Shown here: piece by piece, positions 9,851 through 18,269 of the stretch
Position numbering within the stretch: the first letter of the stretch is position 1
Layout: each line of letters opens with the position of its first letter
From: Anaerolineales bacterium
GTDB lineage: Bacteria > Chloroflexota > Anaerolineae > Anaerolineales > UBA11858
Assembly (NCBI GenBank): GCA_028278545.1
Contig: JANQED010000165.1
Span: 1 to 64,000, forward strand
Length of the DNA stretch: 64,000 nucleotides
Direction: 5' to 3'
Made by a program: the position numbers and the translations under genes
Notes under the pieces: generated by a model
Seen by the model: only the letters and a program-made list of their open reading frames with translations
What the model was told of the DNA's origin: nothing
Databases searched by the model: none

Positions 9851-10498
9851 TTAATGTTTTGGCTCCCAGATAGGCCATTCTTCGGGAGGTATGAAGTTAT
9901 TGGGAAAGGGCTTGATATCAGAATGGTCTTTCAGATTCCAGGCTTCGGGATACCAGGGCACCTCATCAACGCACCTCACCAGCTCGTAGGCCATCGATTT
10001 CAGCGTGCAGGGGATCGCTCCGGCCTGGTACATACGACGCAGCGAGGGTGCGGGTTGGGGCTCTGATGTGAAGAGGCAATCTTCCAGCAAGAACACTTGG
10101 TAGCCCATTTGCAGTAAGCCGAGCACCGATTGCATGATGCAGACATCGGTCTCAGCGCCGGCGACCGCAATCTGGTTACCCGGCAACTGCTCAATGGCGG
10201 CTCGGATTTCATCCTCTGAGGTGCAGCCAAAGTAATTTTTTACGAAGCGCTGACCATTGATCGGGAAGAGGGCTTCCAACCGGTCGGGAAGTTCTCCATT
10301 TTCAGCGATGGGCTTCTCGAAGGTAGTGATCAACGGCAAATCCATCCAATCGGCGAGCATCAGGAGATGCTCTAATCGGACCAGGAGCGACTCTCGCTCC
10401 TCACCATGATCTGGAAATGCATAACCTAAGAAGGCTGGTTGGACATCGATCAACAAAATGCCGAGTTTTGGGGGATCAATACTGTGAATTTCCATCAT
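9851..10498 (-). CDS. Isochorismatase-family cysteine hydrolase
   Basis: Cytoplasmic hydrolase of the isochorismatase/nicotinamidase superfamily. The Asp-Lys-Cys catalytic triad is visible as D18 (LLIDVQPAF), K87 (FVKNYFGC) and C120 (ETDVC). Length (215 residues) is normal, with a slightly extended C-terminus after residue 180. The family includes N-carbamoylsarcosine amidase and nicotinamidase, which hydrolyse amide or carbamoyl groups, so a role in cleaving an amide formed from the guanidino substrate is plausible but unproven. Its ATG overlaps the DUF917 stop as ATGA, so the two are translated together. Confidence 0.82.
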   Translation of the reverse strand: MMEIHSIDPPKLGILLIDVQPAFLGYAFPDHGEERESLLVRLEHLLMLADWMDLPLITTFEKPIAENGELPDRLEALFPINGQRFVKNYFGCTSEDEIRAAIEQLPGNQIAVAGAETDVCIMQSVLGLLQMGYQVFLLEDCLFTSEPQPAPSLRRMYQAGAIPCTLKSMAYELVRCVDEVPWYPEAWNLKDHSDIKPFPNNFIPPEEWPIWEPKH

Positions 10499-11658
10499 TT
10501 ACTTAATCTCGGCGCACTCTGTGTCTCTGCGGTGAGCATTAAATCCTCAATCGGCACGTAGTCGATATCGAATCCAAAATGGCGCGGGCCTGCTAAGCTC
10601 AAACCGGCCTCCGAGCGAAAGGCTTCCACGCCTTGGAGGCCAATCGCGGCAACCTCATCGCCTTCTTTCAACTCACCATTATAAATGCCGCGGCCATTTT
10701 CGCGGTAAATCAGGGAAACCAGATCAGGGCTGCAAATCCAGGGTTCTCCATTCAGCCAGGTGACCTGGTTCTCGTTCTTGAACCAGATTTTGAGCGTCTG
10801 CCCCGCGAATTTTCCCCGACCCTCGATATACACAGTGCCGTAATAGTAGCCGTCGCGATCCTCGGTTTCCAGGCGGGATACCCACCCATCGAATAAGCGC
10901 CAGCCGCCCACCATTTCGAGTACGGCATCGATGGGATCGGCGCCGTTCTCCCGGGCCAGGCGGATAGTTTTGCCAATCTGCAGACATTGGCTCAATGTGC
11001 CTGGGACGAGGATGTGCTTCATCTCTGCAGCCAGCAAGGGGGTGGTTGCCACGGCAATATCTCCATAGGAGGCCACCGCCAGCATCTTTGCCATGCGTTC
11101 GAGGGCATGGGTGTTGACGGCGTGCTTTACGAAAACGGTATTCCCCCAACGATCTGCACCGGCGAAGAGATTACGTTGTTTTCCATACAGGCAGTACGTG
11201 GATTGGGTTTCCTCAGGGACCGCCCGGCCGATATAATCTCCATCGACCACGGGAATCTCCATACGCGCGCCAACAGCCAATGGAATAGCGACGCTGTCTG
11301 GACCTAGCTCTGCAGGAACGATGCAGCCAAAGTCATAGTCCAAAGCCTCCCCTAATTCCCTGACGGCTTTGACCAAGTACCATTCATCGGTGGCTTCGGC
11401 TAATCCCTGGCAACGGATTTCATCTAAGGTTTCCTGTGATAATGGCGCAATCGATCCATGCAGACCAACGGTGACCGTCCAGACGTCATCGGGGATATTC
11501 TCGGCGTCCACCCAGTTTATCGCCAGACCTTCATCGATGACTTCTTTGAGCAGTTTTTTGCCTTCCTGGTAGCTGCCACCGCCGCCGGTACCCATCCAAA
11601 GGGCTCCTTCGAGCAGGTCTTCGCAATCCTGGATATTTTGCAGTGTAGTTCTTCTCAT
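10495..11658 (-). CDS. DUF917 family protein
   Basis: A 387-residue member of the DUF917 family, which is structurally related to hydantoinase/oxoprolinase-type proteins but lacks an established reaction. The N-terminal GTGGGGSY loop (about residues 23-30) is the most conserved part, and the C-terminal barrel-like domain is complete. DUF917 genes are commonly found in amino-acid, hydantoin or nucleobase catabolic clusters, which matches this setting. It is coupled to the following isochorismatase-like gene by an ATGA overlap. Function unassigned; a role with a cyclic amide (hydantoin-like) intermediate is a hypothesis only. Confidence 0.82.
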   Translation of the reverse strand: MRRTTLQNIQDCEDLLEGALWMGTGGGGSYQEGKKLLKEVIDEGLAINWVDAENIPDDVWTVTVGLHGSIAPLSQETLDEIRCQGLAEATDEWYLVKAVRELGEALDYDFGCIVPAELGPDSVAIPLAVGARMEIPVVDGDYIGRAVPEETQSTYCLYGKQRNLFAGADRWGNTVFVKHAVNTHALERMAKMLAVASYGDIAVATTPLLAAEMKHILVPGTLSQCLQIGKTIRLARENGADPIDAVLEMVGGWRLFDGWVSRLETEDRDGYYYGTVYIEGRGKFAGQTLKIWFKNENQVTWLNGEPWICSPDLVSLIYRENGRGIYNGELKEGDEVAAIGLQGVEAFRSEAGLSLAGPRHFGFDIDYVPIEDLMLTAETQSAPRLSK

Positions 11659-11713
11659 CTAGTTCTCCATGCGGAATCTGCGATCATTGGCCAGATCGCT
11701 TACTTGCGTTCGT

Positions 11714-11956
11714 TCATATCTTTTCAATCGGAAACTGTACTTCATTGATGAATTCGGCGGGATCGTCACTGCTCTCATCGTCAATCACATAAGTCTGCGG
11801 CAACTCTCCCTGGAAACGCATATAGGCCATCACTTTCACGCCGGGAACCTCTCGAAGTTGGATCCCGCCTTCGGCAGACAGTGATTTGCCGACAGGCATG
11901 CAGATTTCCACATCCGTATTCCGATTGCTGTCTTTAAGATCGTAAAAATGGATCAT
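11714..11956 (-). CDS. Short GyrI-like (AraC/MerR effector domain) protein, internally deleted
   Basis: An 80-residue protein with both ends of a GyrI-like small-molecule-binding domain: a front half (DVEICMPV, then GIQLREVPGVKV) and the closing strand (DDPAEFINEVQFPIE). The usual middle helix and strand, about 50-60 residues, are missing between residues 52 and 55. It has a GGGAG ribosome-binding sequence just before the ATG, so it may still be translated. It lies between the substrate-binding lipoprotein and DUF917. It could be a decayed regulator, a domain remnant, or a miniature ligand-binding protein. Confidence 0.5.
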   Translation of the reverse strand: MIHFYDLKDSNRNTDVEICMPVGKSLSAEGGIQLREVPGVKVMAYMRFQGELPQTYVIDDESSDDPAEFINEVQFPIEKI

Positions 11957-11995
11957 GTTCTCCCAATTGGGAATGGATAATATCGAGCGCCTACG

Positions 11996-12019
11996 TGGAG
12001 GGTAGAATTCTACCCTCCA
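11996..12019. repeat. 24-bp perfect palindrome
   Basis: A perfect inverted repeat with no spacer; the left half is TGGAGGGTAGAA. No T-run follows on either strand, so it is not a canonical terminator. It lies in the 176 bp between the substrate-binding protein gene and the GyrI-like fragment, in the same kind of post-gene position as the palindromes at 50209 and 52686. A second small palindrome, TCCCAATTGGGA, occurs at 11961-11972 directly before the GyrI-like start. Confidence 0.7.
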
Positions 12020-12132
12020 TGATCTGATAAGGTATCTTTATGGTATGGTCACCGCCTTACGGAAAGCCTGGATTTGGTTCTGACCTACCAGCGTGATGCG
12101 GGGGCGATCCTGGTTCTGCTTAATTTGCCAAT

Positions 12133-13845
12133 TTATGGAAACGTTGTGTTCAAAATTCCGTTAGGCGTGAAGATTCCCAGGTTGTCATAGCAGGTGTCGG
12201 TCGGGAATACGAAACGGTCGCTGCGGTAAGCCTGGATGCGCTTGGGACCGGCGACAATGATGAAGGGCCGGTCTTCGTGCAGCATTTGCTGGGCGGCATA
12301 ACTGGCTTCGCGGCGAGCCTCTGGATCAGTGCCAAACCAGTACTCATAGATCAGGAAGTCGAAATCTTCGTTGCAGTACCCTGAGGTGCTATAGCCGCCG
12401 GGTTCCGAGGCCCAACAACTGTGCCAGTAGTCCATAGCCACCGGGTCGATATTGCCGATAGCAACATCGATGGTCATATCAAAATCGCGCTGGTTGGTCA
12501 CCACGTCATACCAGGTGCCCCAGTCCACGGCTTCGATGATCACGTTGATGCCGATCTCGCCCAGCCAGCCGGCGATCATCTCGCTCATGGTCCCAGCCGG
12601 GGGGAAATCGGTGATGTAGATGAGGCGGAAATCTAGCGGCTGACCGTCCTCGGTTTCGCGCACACCATCGCCATCTGTGTCGATGTATCCGCCGTCCTCA
12701 AGAAGTTGATTGGCTTTGCCCAGATCGAAGGGGGTGATCTCCAAATCGGGATTGAGGTCATCACCAAAGTTGGGGCCGCAGCCATAGTTGGTTGGGCAGG
12801 TGATGGCATGACCTAAGAAAACCAGTTCCACGACTTGATCCTTGTCGATGGCGTAATCGATGGCCTCACGCACAACCGGGTCTTTGATAGCCGGGTGCGT
12901 CGTCCCAGCCTCTTTCACATTGAAAGCCAGGTTATAGGTATCCCCTGGGTTGGTCTCTTCGATCGTGATATTGGGATCGGCAGCAAGGAGGTCATAACTT
13001 TCTGGGGGCAGGAAGGGCAGGGTCAGATCGATCTCCCCGGCCAGCAAAGCGTTATTGAGGGCGTCGGGGTTGGTATAGATGGTGTAGATGATTTTATCGA
13101 TGGGCGGTTTGCCGCGGTAGTAATCCTCTCGGACGTCAAAGATCATGTGGCTGCCGGGGACATATTCGGTCATCGTGTAGGGGCCGGTGCCGATGGGCGG
13201 GTTGTTCTCCACGATGAAGAGGTCCGCGGGGTCAACGGCGTTCCATATCTCCGGTGGGAAGATCCACATGAAGATGAAGGCATAATCCGGGGAGTTGTGG
13301 AAGGGCTCGAAGGTCGTATAGGTGAAGGTGATATCATCGACTACTTCGATGGTATCCAGTAAGAGGAGTTCGGCGTTAAAAACCGCGATCTCTTCTATGG
13401 AAGCCCACCATTCGAAGAACTCTTTGGCGGTGTGGGCAGTCACCGGGGTGCCGTCGGGGAAGGTGATACCTTCGTGCAGTTTGATGGTCCAGGTGTAACC
13501 ATCTTCGGAAAGCTCCCAAGTCTCTGCCAGGGCCGGTTCGCCGTCGCAGCCTTCGGAAGCTTTGCCTTGTATGGTCAGCCCTTCGACCAAGAGATCGCCC
13601 CACATATAGATGGCAGTACAGCTGAAAGGATTCCAGCAGTCGGCATCTTGCAGACCGCCGACGCGCAGCACCACGGGTTCATCGACGGTGGGTTCCTCGG
13701 CTTCTGCTTCTACTTCCGCATCCGCAGCCGGGGCTTCCTCTGCCACCGCCTCAATTTCCTCCGGTGCGGCGGGCTGGCACCCACTGATCAGAATGGCAGC
13801 GATCAACAGGATGGTACTAATGAGTATTAATCTTTTTGGGGACAT
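12133..13845 (-). CDS. Extracytoplasmic substrate-binding lipoprotein of an oligopeptide-type ABC transporter
   Basis: Family 5 solute-binding protein (OppA/DppA class), about 570 residues. The start is placed at 13845 because the codon follows AAGGAG by 6 bases and gives an ideal lipoprotein signal: a basic N-terminus, a hydrophobic core and the lipobox LISGC, with the lipidated cysteine near residue 23. An acidic Ala/Glu/Val-rich linker follows before the binding domain. In-frame codons extend upstream to 14019 but overlap the methyltransferase gene. It is probably the receptor for the OppBCDF system encoded at 146-4070. The ligand is not recognisable from the sequence. Confidence 0.9.
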   Translation of the reverse strand: MSPKRLILISTILLIAAILISGCQPAAPEEIEAVAEEAPAADAEVEAEAEEPTVDEPVVLRVGGLQDADCWNPFSCTAIYMWGDLLVEGLTIQGKASEGCDGEPALAETWELSEDGYTWTIKLHEGITFPDGTPVTAHTAKEFFEWWASIEEIAVFNAELLLLDTIEVVDDITFTYTTFEPFHNSPDYAFIFMWIFPPEIWNAVDPADLFIVENNPPIGTGPYTMTEYVPGSHMIFDVREDYYRGKPPIDKIIYTIYTNPDALNNALLAGEIDLTLPFLPPESYDLLAADPNITIEETNPGDTYNLAFNVKEAGTTHPAIKDPVVREAIDYAIDKDQVVELVFLGHAITCPTNYGCGPNFGDDLNPDLEITPFDLGKANQLLEDGGYIDTDGDGVRETEDGQPLDFRLIYITDFPPAGTMSEMIAGWLGEIGINVIIEAVDWGTWYDVVTNQRDFDMTIDVAIGNIDPVAMDYWHSCWASEPGGYSTSGYCNEDFDFLIYEYWFGTDPEARREASYAAQQMLHEDRPFIIVAGPKRIQAYRSDRFVFPTDTCYDNLGIFTPNGILNTTFP

Positions 13846-13999
13846 CTTGTTCTCCTTTTGTGCGAAGGGGCGTCCAATCGCCATTTCGCCATCCCAGCGT
13901 ATGCAAAGCACGTCCGAAGGGCGATTAACACTGGGGTTGTGCAGGGCTTTCGTAGATATAATTGGCATCACTTCATTGGGCCTCCTTGGGGGAAACAGC

Positions 14000-15271
14000 T
14001 TAGTAAACACCAAATTCAAAAACCGCCTCAGTCATGGCGATCACATTCTCTAATTTCGCCTCCTTCGGGATTCCCACAGCCCCATCAATGATCAGGCCGC
14101 CGTTATCACCAAAGATGTCGATCAATTCTTTGACCGCGTCTTTGGTCTGTTCAGGCGTGCCGGATATCAAGGTCTGGGAGGGCACATTGCCCCAGAAGCA
14201 CATCACATCGCCGATCACCTCTTTGGCCTTGTTAAGGTCCATGACCTCGAAGTGTCCCCAGACTTTGCCAGGTGGCAGTTCCGCCAGGAACTCCAGGCGA
14301 TTGGTATAGGACCCCTCCCAATACGGAGAAGGCGTAAGCCCTGCCTCGATGAGTGCCAGGAGCAGTTCTTTGAGGCTGGGCCAGTAGAACTCTGCAAACT
14401 GATCGTTCGACATAAAGGGGTCCGCGCCGCGGTGCAATGGAATGAAGACCACATTGCTGCCCATTTCCTCGGCTGCCTGAATGGCGTACTCGATGATGGG
14501 AGGCGTCACCACCTCGATGGCCGCTTTGAGCTTGTCGGGCTGATAGAACATATCCATCATCGAGCCTTTGATGCCGCGGAAATAATCGGAGATCCAGTCG
14601 AAGGGCGCGTGGGCGCCCGATTCACCGATCAACACTGGATAACCTTTCTGCTTTAAGGCCTCGATGGTTTGATCCACGTGCGCCAGATAGGCGTTCATTT
14701 CTTCGCCGACACGAAGCAGGGTTTTCAACATCTCCTGGACTTCAGGTTGCCCGGCGACTGAGGCAATTTCAGTGATCGGGGCGTAGGTGTGGGAAAGGGC
14801 CAGAATCGGAGGGAACAAGCCGAAGGGTTCGAGGCCCTCTGCCATGCGCGGCCACAGTTTGCGGACCACAAAGTCGCTGGGGTCTTTTAAGAACTGGTCA
14901 TACTCGTCGGCGAGCATGTACTCTTTTTCGACGTACTGAAACTCTTGATTATCAGGCAGGTTGTAGCCGGCCCATTTATTGGATTTGAGGCCGATGATCT
15001 CGCCTACCTTTCCTGGAAAGATGCCAAAGAGCGACACCATGTCCCAGTTCAGCTTAACCACATTTTCGACGAAGGCTTCGGATGCCCGCTCAGGTTCATA
15101 ATACGCTTCTGCTGCCGTAATGCCGCCCCGGTTGAGGGAGAAATACTCGTCGTAGCATACGATGGGAACCCGATCCGGCTTTTGAAGACGAATCGCATCC
15201 CAAACACGTTTTTCACGCGCCTGGAGTTCGAGCTGTTCTGGGGTGGGTTGGGCCGTATCTTTGTTCTTCAT
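14000..15271 (-). CDS. Uroporphyrinogen decarboxylase-family methyltransferase (corrinoid-linked)
   Basis: A 423-residue TIM-barrel protein of the UroD superfamily. The C-terminal signature, with AKEVIGDVMCFWGNVPSQ followed by SGTPEQ, is the pattern seen in MtaA/MtbA/CmuA-like corrinoid methyltransferases. Its gene overlaps the corrinoid-protein gene by ATGA, a strong functional link. Such enzymes move a methyl group between a substrate or coenzyme and a corrinoid protein. The HxC zinc motif of MtaA is not evident; the equivalent region reads PLHRGADPF, so the methyl donor or acceptor may differ. Substrate unknown; an N-methyl compound is suggested by the adjacent TMADH-like gene. Confidence 0.78.
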   Translation of the reverse strand: MKNKDTAQPTPEQLELQAREKRVWDAIRLQKPDRVPIVCYDEYFSLNRGGITAAEAYYEPERASEAFVENVVKLNWDMVSLFGIFPGKVGEIIGLKSNKWAGYNLPDNQEFQYVEKEYMLADEYDQFLKDPSDFVVRKLWPRMAEGLEPFGLFPPILALSHTYAPITEIASVAGQPEVQEMLKTLLRVGEEMNAYLAHVDQTIEALKQKGYPVLIGESGAHAPFDWISDYFRGIKGSMMDMFYQPDKLKAAIEVVTPPIIEYAIQAAEEMGSNVVFIPLHRGADPFMSNDQFAEFYWPSLKELLLALIEAGLTPSPYWEGSYTNRLEFLAELPPGKVWGHFEVMDLNKAKEVIGDVMCFWGNVPSQTLISGTPEQTKDAVKELIDIFGDNGGLIIDGAVGIPKEAKLENVIAMTEAVFEFGVY

Positions 15272-15900
15272 GCGGTTGCTCCTACCCAGCCTTTGGCGAT
15301 GGCGACGGCGTCCATGGCGTTTGCGCCCCAGGCATCTGCCCCCGTATCCTCACAAACCAGCTCGTTGATCGGCCCGCCGCCGATCATAACCTTCACATTT
15401 GTCAGCCCGGCACCCTTGATTGCTGCTACGGTATCCCGCATGGGTTCAATTGCCAGGGTCAAGAAGCCGCTTAAACCTACGATTTCGGCCTGATGTTCTT
15501 GAACGGCTTCCACAAATCTTTGGGCCGAGACGTCCACCCCGAGATCGATGACTTCAAATCCGTTGACATCCAGCATCGAGATGACGATGTCTTTGGCGAT
15601 GTCGTGAATATCTCCCGCAACGGTGCCGAAAACGACCTTGCCGAGTTTTTCCTTTGTCCCATCCCCCTGCAAAAATGGCTTTAATTGATCGGTGATGTTA
15701 GACAGGATGTCACCCGAAATGATCAATTCTGGCAAAAAGTATTCCCCGATTTCGAACTTGTCGCCGATGATCTGCATTGCGGTTCGGCTGTGATCGAGGA
15801 TCTCTTCAGGTTTTACATCGCCGGACAGCAGTTGATTGGTTATGGCCAGGGCGCCATCTTTGTCAAAGTTCGTGATTGCGTCTATCAACTCTTTTGACAT
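15268..15900 (-). CDS. Corrinoid (B12-binding) protein of a methyltransferase system
   Basis: A 210-residue protein with an N-terminal helical cap (about 1-85) and a C-terminal cobalamin-binding domain. The Co-ligand histidine is H99 in GDIHDIAKDI. The classical DxHxxG motif reads DxHxxA here (A102), and the SxL motif reads SGF at 144-146; the GGG near 174-176 is present. The start is taken at 15900, where AAGGAG lies 6 bases upstream. An in-frame codon at 15930 would overlap the preceding gene. It would carry the methyl group for the overlapping UroD-type methyltransferase. Confidence 0.85.
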   Translation of the reverse strand: MSKELIDAITNFDKDGALAITNQLLSGDVKPEEILDHSRTAMQIIGDKFEIGEYFLPELIISGDILSNITDQLKPFLQGDGTKEKLGKVVFGTVAGDIHDIAKDIVISMLDVNGFEVIDLGVDVSAQRFVEAVQEHQAEIVGLSGFLTLAIEPMRDTVAAIKGAGLTNVKVMIGGGPINELVCEDTGADAWGANAMDAVAIAKGWVGATA

Positions 15901-15917
15901 AAACCTCTCCTTATCCT

Positions 15918-16796
15918 TCAGGTTATCCACTGGACCTCAGGCTCATTGCGATCAACCAGCCTGCGAAAGCGAACAGCGGGATAACCGAGGGTGAAAGACA
16001 TCAAGATGTCATGATCTGGGGGTATGGCGAGCATTTCACGGATGGTCTGAGATTGATTGGCGTACTCGTAGAAGTTGCCAATATAGCAGGTGCCCAGCCC
16101 CAGGCTTTGCGCCATCAGCATCATCTGATAGGATGCCAGGGTGGCGTCTTCTACCGGGCAGGATGTGATGGTCAGGTCGGCGTGGGTGACAATCAGCACA
16201 GGCGCCTGGTAGAAAAAGGGGTCTTTCCCGGCCTGATAATCTGAGATCACGCTTTCGTAAAAGTGCTGTTCCGCCCGAATGCGCCTCGCCACCCTGGGGT
16301 CCAGTTTTGCTAACGCTTTCTCATCCTGACAGACATCCAACTGTTCCTTGAAAAGATCAACACAAAGTCGGGCTAGCGTGTCCATAGTCTGGCGCGATTC
16401 GATGATGAGGTGTTGTAAGCTCTGGGCATTGGACCCGGTTGGGGCATAGCGGGCAGCTTCGATCAATTTCTCCACCGTTTCTCTGCTCACAGGTCGTTTT
16501 TGATTGTAGTTGCGTACCGAGCGGCGCATACGCAGAAACCCCAGGAGGGCGTCTGGCTCGATGTCCATCTCGGCGGTATGGGGCGGGAAGTTGTCCATCT
16601 CAAAGCCATGGTGGGTGATCGCCTCACCCGGGCAAACAGCAACACATTGCCCGCAGTAAAAACACCGCTCTGGATGTACAACAACGGGGACAGTAGCTTT
16701 CTCCTCTTGCTTGAAAATGTCTTCTGCGCAGACCCGCGTGCATAAACCTTCTTTGTCGCAAGTTTCGGGGTTGATTTCGATTTTTGGCATCATCAT
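15918..16796 (-). CDS. Nitroreductase with N-terminal ferredoxin domain
   Basis: A 292-residue fusion of a ferredoxin-like domain and an FMN nitroreductase domain. One complete [4Fe-4S] motif is clear (C45, C48, C51, C55). The other cysteine set (C13, C19, C23) is atypically spaced. The nitroreductase part begins at about residue 85 with RMRRSVRNY, and its ARYAPTGSNAQ segment is the usual FMN-binding region. This class links low-potential electron carriers to flavin chemistry. Next to a corrinoid protein it could serve electron supply for reactivating oxidised corrinoid, which is inference. Three consecutive Met codons make the exact start uncertain by two residues. Confidence 0.85.
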   Translation of the reverse strand: MMMPKIEINPETCDKEGLCTRVCAEDIFKQEEKATVPVVVHPERCFYCGQCVAVCPGEAITHHGFEMDNFPPHTAEMDIEPDALLGFLRMRRSVRNYNQKRPVSRETVEKLIEAARYAPTGSNAQSLQHLIIESRQTMDTLARLCVDLFKEQLDVCQDEKALAKLDPRVARRIRAEQHFYESVISDYQAGKDPFFYQAPVLIVTHADLTITSCPVEDATLASYQMMLMAQSLGLGTCYIGNFYEYANQSQTIREMLAIPPDHDILMSFTLGYPAVRFRRLVDRNEPEVQWIT

Positions 16797-16813
16797 TCTT
16801 CTTTTGGACTTGC

Positions 16814-17521
16814 TCAGTTGCTATCTAAACGTTGCAGGAAGAGCTCAAAACCGCCGTATGTTTTCAATAGCTCTCGGTTTTGCTCGCCGCCCGACTTCAA
16901 AATCGTCGTTACTAATACGATTTGTTTAGCGAGTTCCCTGGTGGCTTCCACAGCTTCGAGCGTGTGTTCGTCATTGGCTTCATACCAATCGCGCATCGTC
17001 TTTGGATACGGTACCCGCGCGCCGACACCGATATACCCCACCGGCCACAAGCCGCCGATGGGGACGCAGCCCTCCATGACCGCGTGGCTGTTCAGGAAGA
17101 TCATCACCGATTCTTGTCCTGAGGCAAACCCAGAACCGGAGGTCAGAAAACCCATCACCTTCAGGGAGCGATCGTTGAAGGCCTCTTGAACGCTGTGTCC
17201 CACTCGGTCGATGAAGCTCTTTAGCTGGGAGGGGATTCCCATGTGATAAACCGGGACGGAATAGATCACCGCGTCCGCTGCCAGCCACTTATCGCGCAGT
17301 TCGGCGAAATCATCGTCGGTTTTGCGACAGTGACCCAGCTTTTCACATTGGTGGCAGCTATCACATGGATGGAAGGTCTTTCCTGAGATAGAGTAGAGTT
17401 CAGTTTCAACGATTTCTGGCGCGGTTGCTTGTGCTGATTCCAGGGCAACTTCCAGCATGAAGCGAGTGCTCTTGTTTTTGCGGGGGCTTCCAGATATCCC
17501 AAGGACTTTAATCACAGGCAT
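16814..17521 (-). CDS. Iron-sulfur flavoprotein (Isf-like flavodoxin-fold reductase), copy 2
   Basis: A 235-residue flavodoxin-fold protein with the phosphate-binding loop GISGSPRKN at 8-16 and the compact cysteine motif C53-x2-C56-x2-C59-x5-C65, which in archaeal Isf proteins binds a [4Fe-4S] cluster. The start is ATG at 17521, supported by AGGAG 4-5 bases upstream; a much longer open frame to 18007 runs through the neighbouring gene and is not real. It is a tandem paralog of the gene at 17530-18243, separated by 8 bp. It likely shuttles electrons between ferredoxin and a flavin or corrinoid partner. Confidence 0.85.
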   Translation of the reverse strand: MPVIKVLGISGSPRKNKSTRFMLEVALESAQATAPEIVETELYSISGKTFHPCDSCHQCEKLGHCRKTDDDFAELRDKWLAADAVIYSVPVYHMGIPSQLKSFIDRVGHSVQEAFNDRSLKVMGFLTSGSGFASGQESVMIFLNSHAVMEGCVPIGGLWPVGYIGVGARVPYPKTMRDWYEANDEHTLEAVEATRELAKQIVLVTTILKSGGEQNRELLKTYGGFELFLQRLDSN

Positions 17522-17529
17522 GATTCTCC

Positions 17530-18243
17530 TTAAGTTATCCGGCGCAGGAAGATTTCGTAGCCCCCGTCCTCTTTTAGCATCTCTTGCAGAGCTTTTCCGC
17601 CCGCTTTTACGATCATGGCTGTGTGCACGACGTTCTTGCTGAGCACTTTGATCGAGTCGACCGTGAAAACGGTATCTGCGTCCTCTTCGGCATGCAGTTT
17701 TCGCAGGGCGCTCTTGCCCTCTTCCACGCGCGTCCAGCCTGATGCCCCGATATAACTGGCGGGCCAATCCCCACCGACTGGTATACAGCCAGACATCACC
17801 GCGTGGACGTTGATAAATGTCATAGCGGTTTCTTGACCAGTTGCCATCCCCGATCCTTGGGCCAAGACCCCGATTACCTTTAAGGGTCTTGATGTAAAAC
17901 TCTCCACCCAACTGTTTCCCAACCGATCGATGAAGATTTTTAGTTGTCCCGGAATCCCCATATGGTATACAGGGACCGAATAGATGATGGCATCGGCTTC
18001 GATCCATTTATCGCGTAGTTCGGCGAAATCGTCATCGGTTTGGCGGCAGTAACCAAGCTGGTCGTGGCACTGGTTGCAGGCATCGCAGGGGTTGAAAGTC
18101 TTCCCTGAGATCGAATAAAGCTCGGTTTCGACCATTTCTGGCGCAACTGACCTCGCCGTTTCCAGCGCGATCTCTAATAGGTAATTGCTGTTGCCTTTTT
18201 TTCTTGGGCTGCCGCTGATACCAAGTATTTTTATGGCTTCCAT
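17530..18243 (-). CDS. Iron-sulfur flavoprotein (Isf-like flavodoxin-fold reductase), copy 1
   Basis: A 237-residue paralog of the next gene, sharing GISGSPRK at 8-15 and long identical stretches such as YSISGKTF. Its cysteine motif is C53-x2-C56-x2-C59-x6-C66, one residue longer in the last spacer, still compatible with Isf-type [4Fe-4S] binding. The ATG at 18243 has GGAGA about 6 bases upstream; codons further upstream belong to an open frame through the membrane-protein gene. Two adjacent, diverged copies suggest a heterodimer or partner-specific electron carriers in the demethylation module. Confidence 0.85.
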   Translation of the reverse strand: MEAIKILGISGSPRKKGNSNYLLEIALETARSVAPEMVETELYSISGKTFNPCDACNQCHDQLGYCRQTDDDFAELRDKWIEADAIIYSVPVYHMGIPGQLKIFIDRLGNSWVESFTSRPLKVIGVLAQGSGMATGQETAMTFINVHAVMSGCIPVGGDWPASYIGASGWTRVEEGKSALRKLHAEEDADTVFTVDSIKVLSKNVVHTAMIVKAGGKALQEMLKEDGGYEIFLRRIT

Positions 18244-18269
18244 CGTCTTTCTCCAAATAATGGGTTTGG

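Noticed and set aside
13846-14019. 58-residue N-terminal extension of the substrate-binding lipoprotein
   Set aside because: It would bury the signal peptide and overlap the methyltransferase gene; the ATG at 13845 has an ideal ribosome-binding site and lipobox.
17522-18007. Long N-terminal extension of the second iron-sulfur flavoprotein
   Set aside because: The extension runs out of frame through the upstream paralog; the ATG at 17521 has a clear ribosome-binding site and gives a normal-length protein.
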